From the NCBI GenBank assembly GCA_959347315.1, contig OY365813.1:13157891-13221890 (forward strand): a DNA stretch of 64,000 nt, in the 5' to 3' direction. The DNA comes from Bimastos eiseni. Lineage: Eukaryota > Annelida > Clitellata > Crassiclitellata > Lumbricidae. Both the position numbers and the translations under genes were made by a program. Shown one piece after another: positions 13,401-28,400 of this stretch. The stretch's first letter is position 1. Each line of letters starts with the position of its first letter. Under the pieces are notes generated by a model. That model saw only the letters and a program-made list of their open reading frames with translations, was not told where the DNA came from and made no database searches.

Positions 13401-16400
13401 ACTAACAAGACAATTCAGATTGAAACCGTAAACTTAACTAGTTAAATAGGAAACGATCAGTGTACGCAAGTTACTGAAGCAAAATTGTTAACAGGAGATT
13501 TTGAAATTGTTTATTACAAACATGAATACCATTTGAAACTCGTATGTCATTTTTGGATTTTGTTCCATGCATTTGGACCAAAGGATTTAACTGAGAACTT
13601 GCGAGTATTGGTCTACTATCCGACATCCGGTCCCTGAGTGCTCTACCGAGAACAAAGGACATTAAGTGCAGATGGCTAGAAACCAGGTGAACAAAGCCAC
13701 TGCCAACAGCAGCAGCGGCAGCTGTAGCAGCAGTAGCCATGTTTATCTAAGAATCATATCCTAATGAATGGAGACATCGACACAAAGGCTAAAAACATAG
13801 ACATCTGTTTAATCCACTCATTCATTCATTCAATTGTTCACTCACTGTTCATTAATCAAACCATTTATTCATCCCAATTCATTCCATTCATTCACTCATT
13901 CATCTATCCACTCAGTCATTCATCTAAGGAATCCGCCCATCCATCCATCCATCCATCCATCCATCTACGGAATCTACAATATCCATCAACACATACACCC
14001 ATTCTCGCTAAATTCAAAACGGTCCTTCTTTGGCACGTTGGAGTCGGAGGCGCCACTCACTAAGTAGCTTTCTTGAAGGGGCGCTGTATAAATTACCAAA
14101 ATGAATGAATGAATCCATCTATGGCACCCATCCATTTATCCATCCATCCATTAGGGCATAGCCGAGGAGACAATTTCCACCGAGTACCGAATCCGAGTAT
14201 TTGGATGCACTATTTGCCGGATCTGGGTACGAACCGAGTAGTAGCGGCAAATCTGGCCAGCGACTCAGTGAGTACCATCCATTGGCAAAGCGTAGTTAAC
14301 CTGCCACGTGCACAACTACCGAGAACTATCTATAGTCAATGCAGAGTCTATAGCAATATCCTTCATATAGCATATCGTCCCACTCCAGGCTATAACAACA
14401 TATTTATTATTCAGTAACTTTATTTATTAGAAATATTTAAAACCTCGTTATAAAATTTAAAATATGAAGTTATCAACTACGTCTTTACTCTCTAATGCTT
14501 ACCGGAAAGTGGGTGGGGCCAAATTAATCGAGAAAACTGCTGATTTGGGGAATGCAACCAAAAGAAATTAAAATATATAAATTAACATCATTATTTTAAA
14601 GAAAATTGAATGGAATGTTAGGTTCTTATTTAATTAATCAATAACTTATAAGTAAGTCCATTAGTCTTAAATTTATTTGATGAAAAATATTATTTTATCA
14701 AAAAAAAAATTTTTTCAAAAAAAGTTATTCTAGGCGAGTACTTCCGAATAGTCCAATATTCGGCCGAGGCAAATGTCCGAGGCGATTTCCGGTTATGCCC
14801 TACCATCCATCCATCCGTTTATCCATCCATCCATTCATTTATCCATCCATCAATCCATTTATCCATCCATCCATCCATCCATCCATTCATTTATCCATCC
14901 ATTTATCCATCCAACCATCCGTTTATCCATCCATCCATTTATCCATTCATCCATTTATCCATCCAACCATCCATTTATCCATCCATCCATTTTTTATCCA
15001 TCCATCCATTTATCCATCCATCCATCCATTTATCCATCCATCCATTTATCCATCCATCCATTTATCCATCCATCCATTTATCCATCCATCCATCCATTTA
15101 TCCATCCATCCATTTATCCATCCAACCATCCATTTATCCATCCATCCATTTATCCATCCGTTTATCCATCCATTTATCCATCTATCCATCCATCCATTCA
15201 TTTATTCATCCATCCATCAATCCATTTATCCATCCATCCATCCGTTTATCCATCCATCCATTTATCCATCCATTCATTTATTCATCCATCTATTTACCCA
15301 TCCATCCATCAGTTTATCCATCCATCCATCCATTTATCCATCCATCCATCCGTTTATCCATCCATCCATCCGTTTATCCATCCATCCATCCATCCGTTTA
15401 TCCATCCATCCGTTTATCCATCCATCCATCCATCCATTTATCCATCCATCCATTCATTTATTCATCCATCCACCAATCCATTTATCCATCCATCCATTCA
15501 TTTATTCATCCATCCACCAATCCATTTATCCATCCATCCATCCGTTTATCCATCCATCCATCCATTTATCCATCCATCCATTCATTTATTCATCCATCCA
15601 CCAATCCATTTATCCATCCATCCATTCATTTATTCATCCATCCACCAATCCATTTATCCATCCATCCATCCGTTTATCCATCCATCCATCCATCCATTTA
15701 TCCATCCATCCATCGATCCATCCATCCTCAAAACCAAACAAACCTAACAATTAATTCCTGTCTATCCTTGTCTCCTCCTCCATCTTCCCTTAATACATGC
15801 ATGCATCTACCAGTCAACTGACACCCTCTCCCAATATAGCAACTCCCTCAACACTGAAGACTTAAGACACCTAAGGATCTAATCTAGACCAGTCTGCTTA
15901 TCAGACCAGTAATCAGTTCCAAACGACCATCTTAAACAATACTAGCACAAGATAATTTTCAAAACTGCAGTCCATAAAACGAGACAAAAACTGATCAATG
16001 CAGATAAATGCACCACCACCAGTATCACCATCCACCAGCAATATCAACACCAATGCCACCACCACCTCCTCCACCATCAACATCACCACCCACCACCAGC
16101 AACTATTTAATTGAAACGGGAAAATTTTCAAATCCAAGTACATGTATCTACTCACATATCTAGGTTTGCACAACATCACACTGCCATAACACCCATGCCA
16201 CCACACAGTGCCCCAATACACCACAACCATTGGAATTGAGCTCTTTCAAGCCTAGCCTGTTCAAAAACTCAACTGCCGGCTGCAGCATGGGCGAGTCTCA
16301 TCATTATTCAAGCATACAACTTATCAAGTATCCAACCCGAGCCTGTGCCTGACCTAAAATCCATTTGATGAACTGACCCAAATTCTAGAGAACCAAATAC

Positions 16401-19400
16401 AACGCCAACACGTCCTCAATCACGGGCAACAAGAACAACCGACCTTTATTGGCTCTCAGATATATTTTGTCTGCAAGCAGTGCCAGCCCAGTCTGGGTAA
16501 CTGTAACAACACCCCTCCTGGGCGGATCTGGCCAACAGAAACCACAAGTTGCCTCAAGTGGTTTCCATAAGAGAGTGGCAAACTAGACTTGTAAAGTAAA
16601 TATGAGCACATGATAAACAGGGAATATAAAGCGCTCTTAGGATCTGAAGACAACTGGTAAAGAAAACGTTTATTTAAATGTGGAACACTAGAAAATAAAT
16701 CCAGAGAGGCCATATTTTGAGATTACCATAAAAGAGCATCGAAAAGAAGCAAGGGCAAAATCACATTAGCTAAGTATGCCCTAAAGGCCTACATGGTAGC
16801 CCTTCTCAATACTCCAGTGAGGCTATTTCTCTGAGAAGTAGGTTTTTCATTTGAAAAAAGGTAACCCTTTCCATGGCTGGGTTAGTCTGGAGGTAGTGTG
16901 CCAAGGTCAAGCACTGTGCTTCACACACACAGTCACAATTGCCAAATACTTGTCTGAACCACTCAGAAACATTTGCTCAAAACAGATCTCTGGCCTTATA
17001 TGTACATTTTTAGATGTATAATAATTCTCTTGTACACTATTTATGCTTAGCCTGACACAGTTTGTTTGTTGGATGGGACTTGAAAGCAATATTTAGTATT
17101 AAATTTATTTAATTAACATGGGATTAAAATTGGCAGACATAATCAGCTCAGACAGGGCTCCAAGTTCAGCTGTAGAGAGGTTCAGCACAGGCTCTACATA
17201 AATGCTCAGATGCTTTGTAAATGCTCTACATAATTGATGAGAGTTTATGCTCAACATAAATTAATAGAGTTTCAATATATGATCTAAATAGATGATGAGA
17301 GGTGTTGCATACGCTTTACATAAATTATTCAAAGGTTCTTGAATCTGCATATTCTTGCACTTCTAAATGTTCAGCCTAGTGAGCATAGTACAGCCACCAC
17401 AAAAAGCTTCAGTTCCTGCTATGAACATTAGCACATAATCCCACCAATTCATAACCCGCAGACATTACCGTGACTGTTAGGGCTAATGCCGATGACAGCT
17501 CTGGAGCATAATAAATGGCCAATGAGTTTATCTTAGCTTAGACTTGTTTGGAAAAGCATTTCACAGTTGGACTCCATCTCCAGAGATAAATGAGCACGGA
17601 TCAGCAAAACACGACCAAAACTCGGCAAAACATGACCAAAAACTCGGCAAAACATGACCAAAAACTCGGCAAAACATGACCAGAAAGACATAACTCAGTA
17701 TGCTGAAATCTGCTCCAATCACTACGCCACCTGCGTGGTATCTAAATTACAAGCACACACCAAGTGATATTTCAACCTCCAGCAGAAAAACCGTTTGACT
17801 TATTGCTTTAATCACGAGATCCTTTTCAGATGTTGGAAGAAGAAGTGAATGTCTACTCATGTCCAGCTCTTGCAGAAGAGCTGGACATGACTAGACAAGA
17901 GTACATCATTAGTCAAAGCAGAGTGAGTTAAATAAGAGATCCAACCAATAAGTCACTAAAACTTCACTATCCTCTTTTAAATAAGAGAATCAGACGTTTA
18001 AGAAAAGAAAACTTTGCAAATGGAATAGTGGTGCAATTTCACATAGCAGTAAATTCATGTATTGTCATTTCAATCAGTGACAATTGGTCAGTTTGTTTAT
18101 AATATTAATATTATTAGTAATAATAATAATGGTAAAAACATCTGCAAAGACCAATCATTCCAGAACGAAGACAATGATTTCTGGAATCTCAATGGATCAA
18201 AAATTATGTACATTGGGGATAGAAATATTAAGATGGTTAGTGTAGCTAAGCCGAGGTCAATGCATATGGCACAGTACGCGAATTCCAAAAGTTCTCATAA
18301 TTATGATTGTCTAAAACGACAAGTCTTGAGCTGTGCCCATTTAAATACCTCTGTAGATGATATATGCTTCACATGGTCAAGCAGCATATACACTATATGC
18401 ATGATGAGGAGTGGGTCCAGAGTCGCCAAACCCTGCAGGAGACCATAGGGCTTTCAGCTGATTTTCTATGCCAGGGAATTCGCTACAGCCATAATAGTCA
18501 AATCATAATAAATCAAGACAGGAAATGAAGTCCACAACACGCCATTCGCCATTCACGTATTCACCTTTCAGAATGGTGGCGTGTATGCACATGTATTGCA
18601 CGGCTGTAGTGTTGTTTATCGGACTCTAAGGACTATCACACGCCAGCGAGGGAGAGGGCTGGTCAATGGTCACCCGCCCTGGTCACCCACCTCGACATGA
18701 AGAGGCTAAGAAAAATGAGGTCACTAACATTTCACACCAATGGCAGCCTCTCGGGGCTATTCATCTTCTAAGGTGCTGGGTGTCTAGTAAAGGTCTCATT
18801 CAAGAAATCATTATGAAATAGTCTGTAGCATTTCTCTCCTCTACTCGGCATAAAGAACAAATTCTTCTCCATGGCTGCGCTTCATAGTGACTCATTCACG
18901 GTCTTTTATTGACTTTTTTTCTCATTGCTTCACTCAGCAATTATAAACTGCTTGTATAGATTTTCTAAATCCATCAGAAGAGGTTCAGTTTCTTATTACT
19001 GCGCATGAAGTGACTCACTATGTCTTAGAAGCAAATTTAATGACTTGTATGTATTACACATGTATACGGTATGCACAAATATATACATAAATTATATGCA
19101 CACTGCATACACATAGAAAGCGATACGGATGGAAAGACAGACAGGCAGGCAGACAAAAACATAGACAAAGACTTACACAAACAGACAGCAGAATATCTGT
19201 AATGACTTCATCGTTTTTTCACTCTATCAACTTGTCAAGACCTAGGAGTGTAAGAGCATATTAAGACCTCTGACACAAGTCACTCCTGATTTTGCATACG
19301 ACAAAAGTCCCCGTTTTGTAAAAGCTTAATGCAAACTATATTTTTCAACAATCCAGCTTAGAAATAATAATAATATTTTTGATTAATTTAAAACAGACAA

Positions 19401-22400
19401 ATTTCAGTTTGATTACAAGTACAGCATGCACTTCTAATTTTAAGCAAAATATATTTGTTGTTAATCCAACTTCTACTTAAGCACAAATTATTTTGCCATC
19501 CAACTTCTTTTAAAACAAGAAATAACCAACTAATAATCATATCGTACAGGAGACAGATCATGACAATAATCACTACGTAATTGAGTTAATTCTTTAGTAT
19601 CAATTAAATAATTTATCCAACAAATCAGACATTCTGTCAAAGGTCAAGTTCACTTAGAAATTTATATTTCTCTGCATACAGTTAGTGAACAGTATTATCA
19701 CCTGCAATTAATTGCAGTCACCAAGTCAGTCTTTATTAAGAGCTGAAGGCTAATTAGTAAGTAATTACAGTTGGCTTATTAGTCAGTGACACCCGTCCTC
19801 ATCATCACACAAGGTCTTGTTCTTGGTTTTCATGTATTAAGTGGGCGTCCTAATCTGCAGAGTTTTTGTATTGAGTTGGCTCATGTCCGTTCCATAAGAC
19901 ATACAGACTGTTAGGTAACTGTCCCTGTAACCAGAAACACAGAAAAAGACCAAACACATCCATTGATCCCTACATACATACAGAGGCAGACTGAGAGTGA
20001 CTAACTGACTATGATGAATACTATACATGAGAACATGAAATCAGTTGGACTAATACAAAGGGGAGCAATGAACTTGACTAAGCACCAAGGACAATGGAGA
20101 TAATTCCATCAATCAATCAATCAGTCACTCAATCAATCAATCAATCAAACTTAATCAATCAAACTTAATATAGCGCCTGCTCAAGAAATCTACTTAGAGG
20201 TGCTTCTGGTACAACCTCAGCCAAATAAGACAGATCTCAGAGTGGAATAAAAAATGGGGCAGAGAGTTCTTAGGTAAGAGCTGAAGATCCAATGGTAGGC
20301 CATTCCAACCGAAAAAGCACGATACTGCATCCTAGATGTCTGAGAGAAATGGACAAGAAAAAGACCCTGCGAGGCAGAGTGCATCGTCCTACCATCAATT
20401 ATTTATTTTTACCCATCGCCGCACAATGGACGATGATGATGATGATACTACCAAGAATTCCCATGGTGGGCTAAGCCTACAAGAGACTTTTCACTGGAGA
20501 CTGTTGTCTACGTTGATACATCCTGGCACAGAGAGATAAAGAGTCACAGCTCAATGCCCTGCAGTCCTCAGCCTTATCCTGGCATTTCAGACAAGCCATG
20601 GAGTCCAAACTGAACTGAATCATCACAGTGACTAACAGCAGACAGTCCAAGTTTTCTCTGAAACTAAATTCCTTCTAATCCAGGTTCTCTGCAGTCATAA
20701 TTAAGACAGCCATAGTCACCCAGACTGGAACCACTCATTAAGGTCTAGTATAATTAAAGACTGGATTAAATTCCGAGAGGTGGCAGCAGTCGACTCTTTA
20801 TCACAAAGACTGGTCATGACTCAGCAACAGATCTCTGTGTTATGGTACTTCATGATACATATGGGGCTGGTGATATCCTTCTAATGATTACCTTGTACAG
20901 ATACAGTCAAATCTGACATCAAGACTCTGGGAATTGATGATAAGCAAAACGATCCCCACCCAACAAACCAAGCACATCTCTTATAAGATGGAAAACTGTT
21001 TGAGTTATTGTTTTAATCAACAGATCACTTTTGTTAATCAAACAGCAGTTGGCCACCAGTGCTTTACAATAGGAAGTACTTAAAAGGCGCTATATTAAGT
21101 GCTTTGATACATGCAACCTTAAAAATAAGATACATATGAACATGCATGGGCCTACATACATACATACATAATCCTACAGAATAATATACCTGCTTTCTAC
21201 CAGCAGCTTAAGCCTTCTCTGTTTAGCCTTGGTTGAACTGGGAGCGACTATGAGTAGGCACCTTGAAGGGGTGCTATACACATTTTTTGAACAAATGAAT
21301 ATGCATACATACATGTATGCAAGCACAGCACATTGGCCTGCAACATGGAGAGTACAGAAGCCTGTTGTTACCGTTATGCCTACCGTGTAGAGAACTTGAG
21401 CAAGTACGTAATCCAATTACACTTTCTAAGGGACACCGATCTAAATCTCATGGTAGTGGGTGCACTTTTGAAGGAATAGCCTGGAGTACATTGTCAAATG
21501 CAGAACTTGTATTACATCGTATAGCACAGTGGTCGACTGTGTCATTTTGTTAAAATTGTACATCTGACCAGTATACCTTTGGTTGAAGGACTGAAGTTTC
21601 CTCTGGTTATTATGGACACCCGAAATCTGAGATAAAACATTCTTAAAGGCAACCAATGGAACACAAACATCTCCTGAAGTGGTGCCATTTACATTTTCAA
21701 ATTTACTGTTACACTTGATAGCATCCATAGAATTCATATCTACTAAGAACTCTCTTAATTCTTAAAGTTTTCAGGTATGTTGCTTCTAATATTATACACT
21801 GTCTACACAAGTATGCTTGACCAAACAAAAAAGCCTTGGATAATTGGAACCCAATCTTACTGATCTCACATTTACCTTAATCAAAAATCCTAGACTTATC
21901 ATCATCAAAGGTGGCTAATCGAATCATGACAAATCTTAAGTTTGATGATATCAAGTAACAGTGACTAATATAAGTCCGTCCTACTGCCCTTCTTAGCTTA
22001 CAGCAATAACAGCTTTTGGTAACAAACTTCAGCTCTCAGTTTCAGGACCTAAATGTTGGAACTCTAATCCACACCTGTTCGTTCTGCTTCATCTCATTTG
22101 TCAATTAACAATCGACCTAAGACTTGTTATTTCAGATAGATATTCACTGCCTCGGTCGAATGACTTTCCGGCATTAACATACAGTACTCAGAAGTTTTTG
22201 AGGAGTGCCATTGGGTGATGCTTTATGTACTGGACACCACCACTAATCCAATAGTTGCTAAGTATAGGATAATTTACAGTTGATCAAATCCCACACAAAT
22301 CACTACATGCAAGATTCAAATGAAGAATGAACAAAGGCAGACGAAGACTATATAGCTTGGATAGATAATGTACATTATGAGAACAGAACATCATTTGGAC

Positions 22401-25400
22401 TGACACTAAAATGTTTGAATACACAAATGACCAAAGAGGACAATGGAGATCATTTATCCAATTTTATCCTTTAAATGACTGACATTAGGAACGGATGCTG
22501 GTGATAGTTACTTGTAAATATAAATAGATTTAAATTCCATTGCAATAATTAAAGTAACTCTAATAAATGGGTGTGATGCTTCTACATTGTCAAATCCCTG
22601 TGCTTTGGGCGATTCTCAGCTAATGGTGAAACACGCAGTCCGAAGTCAGCATAGATTCATTATGCCACTTTGCAAGGCTCTTTAGATGAGCTACATAAAT
22701 GTTCAGATATATACATACATACATACATACATGCATGCATACATACATACACACACATACATACATAAATACTACACAATGCATCAAGTTCAAACCACAG
22801 AAAGGAGCCACAAAAACTGTTCTAACACATAAATGCACACATAAATACATCCACACATAATTATATCCTGAACCAATGCCTTAAGCTCCACAAAATTTTC
22901 CAATGCATATATTATAGGCACGCACAAATACATGCACACATACATCCTGACCCAATGCCTCCAGCTCCAATCAATGAACCAAAAGTAAAGAAATGGAGCT
23001 TAATTCTAAGCCCATCTCTTGATTCAAAGTCCAGAGTCTAAGTATGTGTAATGTATACAGTATGCACAAATATATACATGATTTATATGCATACTGCATA
23101 CACATAGAAAGTGATACAGATGGAAAGACAGACAGGCAGGCAGACAAAAACATAGACAAAGACTTACACAAACAGACAGCAGAATATCTGTAACACTATA
23201 CAATATTAAAATATTAGCACATTTAGAGAAGCAAAAATGGAAATAAGCATCCGTGGAAAGGCAGCAAGGTACCAAAAGTTGGATTCTATGTCATGTGGGA
23301 TAGACTGAAAACAAAACATGAGCTGAGATTCTTGAAAAGTTCCACTTTCAGAAGTGCATCCTCCACTAACGTCACGAGTAATGGCTAGAGATAAGGGAAG
23401 AGCAAAACACAGAAACCTACAACAATCGTGACGTTAGGTTGAGTTGCCAATCAAGTTTGACATCTGGTTAACTAAGAAACAAAGGACTGGTAACTTTACT
23501 CTTTTAAACTAGAGCATGCACTAAAAAGACTGGGAAACCAATGAAGCTCATTGTTATGGTGTTAACCTCATCTTCACACATCAACAAGTAACTGGACACA
23601 GATTATTTTACCAAGTGTGATTCAAAACTCGATCAGATTGCATAATCTATAGTCCGGACTAAAGAAAAATATAGAGAATACTTAACTTCAATCAAACAAT
23701 CAATCAATCAAGCTTTTCTATTGAATCCAAGACAAGTCAACAAGATATAACATCTACGAAGAGAAACTGGTTCAATGGAAGAAACCTAAAAGGGCTTAGG
23801 CCCTGGCTAACCAGGGACCCTCCAATAATTTCACAATAACATGAGTAGGCAGACGATTAACTTCTTAACTAAAGAAGAAAAAGGGTCGAGGTTTAAAAAG
23901 GAACACACTTAAAAAGAGTTAACTAAAATGCACATTATATAGAATTACAAAGCCATTGAGATAATAAATAAGTAAGCAGTGGTGTTTTTTAATGCAATTA
24001 CTAACATTTCTGAGCTGTAAAGGAAGCCAATCACATAGGTCAGAGCAATGAGTTAAACAGATATCGACGTTAGTTCTTGCAAAAACCCTTTTTATGTTCG
24101 AAGCAGATCTCATCTCATGGTCAAGGTCAAGGTCAAAAAGGAGGAGACTGGAAGTCGCTGTCAAAAGTATCAGGAAAAGAATGAGAGTTATATTCAGACT
24201 TAAATTCACAGCTCTGAATGGTTTTAATCTGGCACAGTCACTGGATACAAAGTCTTTGAAAGAGGATGGAGGAAGATGAAACCTAAAGAAGAGACCCTGA
24301 GATTACTCTAAATGCTTTTAAAGTGACAAGCCGTTCCCAGAATAGCAGCATAATTTGAATTCTGAGGCTCATACCATGACCAATTAGGATAAATAGCGAT
24401 GCATAAGTGCATAGTACAGGGAACTCCGCCACTGTTTGGACTTTGACAGTGCCAGTCCCAAGCCTGGAGAAATGAGGAGGGTGACACCAAATCATCTTCA
24501 TATGGAACGGTGTCATTAAAAAATCAACACACGCATAGTACAGGGCAAGGCACAAATGAGTGCACTGAATGGTACTGGCCTGGACAGATATGATAGCACT
24601 CATATATGGGTCTATTACATGTATTAGTAGCATACAACACTATACAATAACATTCATGCACATAAAATTCACCAAAAGGTTTTTAAACTGACATACTGAC
24701 AACTTAAATTAAACTCGATAAGTCAGCTGAGTCATTTCCCTGTAAAGGACAAGATCCACACTGAACCCATCCCCAACCCCCTTGAAGGACAATTAATGCC
24801 TAGTACGACAGTAGAGAAGCAGATCAACAGTGAGGGTCAAGCTCTGTATACATCCGACTGTGGCTGCTAGCATCAAAGTCTGCCAATGTATTTGTGTGAG
24901 TAAGTAAGATTGGGGATGGAGCAATTCCATCGGATTGCTCACTGACCCGTGTGCATCGAAAATAATACAGGCATCAATTCAGACATTGATCCAGAGTTCA
25001 ATTCTCAGTGGACCATTGAAATTCCATCCATCATGTCACTCTGTAAGTTCATGCCCTGATAAGCACCCTGCTTGCTACTGTTTTCTGGTGCAATGTAAAT
25101 CTAGTCATCATTACAGTACACTCGTTTCATTAGGCAAGGACATTACTATCATCGCAATTATTTCTTCATTTATATGGAACTGTCGTCTAATGTCTAAGCA
25201 CCAGTCCATGATGCTGAGCTGGTTCTGTGAATGAAAACCTTGCTCTCAATGTCCCTATACAGTAGAAGTGTCAAAGAGCCAGCCCGCTGGCCATTTCTGG
25301 CCTGCTGCGACGATATATTTCTGCAACGCGGAGCCTATGCAAAGACAACACATTTGAGAATAAAAGGTCTAATTTGTCATTTTTAAGGCTATATGAGTTT

Positions 25401-28400
25401 TCAGTGATGTTTTTAATTGATAAATGCATATCAGAATCACGTCTTCAAAGCCTAATTCAACTGTTTGTATGCCCACCCTTCTGAGATCCCTAACCTATTT
25501 TCCTCATCTCGCCTTTGGCACTCTTACCCACCAATTGCTGGAAAACATTGCTACTGGCCCACCATCAGAAAAACGTTTGACATCCCTGCTAAACAGTAAC
25601 CATCTCACAGGATCTCAACGTGCCACAATCAGATCCACTCCAACCAACTGTCCAATTGCAGAGCAGTCAAAGCAATCAGTCATTTCCTCTAATTGACCAA
25701 TTTCAAGCACTCAACTCACTGTTCACCATCTCACACAAGGATCTCTCTACAGATAAGCATTAATGGATCACAAATAAGTGAAAGAACAAAGCAGTCATTG
25801 TAGCATCCTACTAGATACTTTTTCCTTTTCCTCTAAAGACATCAACATCAGCCACAAATTCATCAGACAGATAAGTCTATGAAAGATCATAGACAAAAAC
25901 TGTCTGACAGAGTTTCCCTCACTTTCCTGTATACGCAGTGAAAATTAAAAGCTAGTGCAGTCACATTTAGGAGTTTAACCCAAAGTTCTAACCCAAAGTT
26001 CTCAACTTTGCAAACTGTCACTACGTTTATAGTTATATGGGGCAAATGTCTTCCAATCTGACAAGTACTCTGTGAAAAATGACTACAAAATAGAGCCTCT
26101 GAATAGCTACTTCCACGACAGGCGCTATATAAATTCTCAAATACGGTACAATATGATTTGGCAAAGCTCATTGAGAAAATCTCCTAACCCAGAAGTGACG
26201 AACAGTTTTTTTTCTGTCACCTTAATTGAAAGCTGACCATCCTTTGACAAATATGTGATTCCAGACATGGGCGGCGATTCCAGGGAGGTCAAGGAGGACA
26301 AGTCCCCCCCCCACCTTTTACCGAGAGGGGACACATCATACATGTGTCTGCCCCACATTTCCTACCCCTCTCATTGGGTGTCCCCCAGCTGTCAAATGAA
26401 ATTGCTGCCTCTGATTCCAGAGTCTGACTGTATATAAGTTGTGTGGCTGTCAACTGTTGCCAAAACAGCCAGATCACTGCTTAGAAAACATATGGACTGT
26501 TTGTTTTACATAAAGTTTGCATAAATTAGACCCCCTCATAAAAGTATAAACGCTAAATGTAATTGTACACATTCTTTTAAACTCCACCACTAGTTGTACT
26601 CTTCCAGTGCCAGTCCCAAGCCTGGATAAAGGAGGAGGACGACGCTAATGATCTTTGTTATCACGCAGTGTCGCTAAACTGCAACAACCACCACCACACA
26701 TTCTTCCATAGTGACTGCTTGGCCTTGACCCTGTTAAGCTACTGTATAAGATCCTGAACCTGTGCCCTCCAACAAGTGGCCCTTGGGATGATTTCAAGTG
26801 GCCTGCCAGAGCTTGCCAAATGTTTGCAATTTCTGTTAAAATGAGCCAAAAGAAAAGGTCAATGGCCGCCAAATTGCATCGATAGCTATTTGTTTGTAAC
26901 TTTACTTATCAGCTGACAATTTGAACACATGGCATCTAATTTTTATACATGTGAATATTCAGCATTAGTATTCCGTAATAAAATGTTAATACAGTTAATA
27001 ACTCTAAATAAATTATAGTCACTGCTTTTGAGTTCATTGGCGTGGCCTGTGGCTTCAAGAATAACTTATTCGGAGGCCAGCGGTTTCAACAGCACTGCCC
27101 TACATCAAGTCCCCCATCACTGCTGCCTAATGTTTCAATTATAGCTCAGGGTCAGATTTGTCAAGAAATCTAATGAGAATTTCTGAGAAGCTGAAGAATT
27201 CAGCACTATGTCAATGCCCTTGTAGCTGAAGCTGGGAAGGTCCAACCCTCTACCCCCTCCCCAACAAATCGGACACTGTGTAAGCTACAACATTTATGGT
27301 TCAACAAGTTGGCTGCAAGCAAATCTTCACATCCAGATACGAATGGCATCATTTTGCTGATATCAGATTCCAGATATTCGGCCTGCTCCATTGCCAATTC
27401 TGCACTCAATTCGATTACTCTGCCATATTTATTTTTACTTGGTTCTTAGCAGTGTTTGTTAGTACGCAATCCCAGAAATGAAATAATAAATCTTGCATGT
27501 TATCGCAAGATGCTATTCCAACAACTGTTTGTGCACTGAACTATGTAAAATAAATTGCTGGAAAGATTTATGCTATATGTATTTTACTCAAATTTAAATT
27601 TGAAACCACACAGTAATTACAATCGGTCAGTAAATGTTTTTGTTGATGCGTCAACTCATAATTTGTGGTTAAATGCTTGACTGACTACAATTTGAATATA
27701 TTGCACAGATTTTCAAGGATAAAGATTACTGCAGGAAGTGCCGAAACAGGTTACTATTTGTAAAAGAAAAAGTCTTTGGTCAAAAATGTTAATTCATTTG
27801 GAATTTATATTGGTACAGGGATGTGCCAATTCCGATTAATTGGTCTAAGGCAAAATCCAGCACAAACCGATTTCCGATTTTCCGGATCTGGTTTCGACTC
27901 AACCATCCATACTCTTAGACAAGGAAATGTCTTGAATGCAATAAACACCTGTATTGATCAACACAGCTAACATCAAAGAAGTGTGCAAAGCGATTCACTC
28001 TGGAGTACAGTGAAGAGCTGTGAATTTTAATCAAAGACCATAGACCTCATCAGGAGCTTTCTATGATGGCAGCAAGACTTGAGGAAGAGCTGGAAGAATG
28101 GTTACAGATCATGAGAGGAGTTTGATAGGGTCGTGTGCCATCACTAATGAAATTTTTCCTGGCTGGTCCTTTGGTGATGATGATGAGAGACGAGAATAGC
28201 AGCGGGATTGAAGTGAGTGAATGAAGAGACGGTTGAGAAATCTGGATTAACAGACGATGCCACTCTTCTGGATAGGCATTAGACGGACATGACAGTTTTG
28301 ACACAGAATACACAAAGACACAGCAACAGTCATCTAGCCAGAATGTGTTTTGCTTTGATCATTCACTGAGACAGTTGCCATCAGATACACAGCAACAATA

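Noticed and set aside
14773..15754. Two overlapping open frames of about 320 codons (HPSIHLSI type)
   Set aside because: They are translations of a CATC/TTTATCC minisatellite; all frames stay open because the unit lacks stops. No gene.
18062..18448. 128-codon frame in the long intron
   Set aside because: AT-driven composition (N/S/I-rich), no motif and no splice context.
28040..28130. Short coding-like frame [12 protein letters not shown] on the plus strand
   Set aside because: Only about 30 codons between stops, no matching splice partners, and no recognised family.
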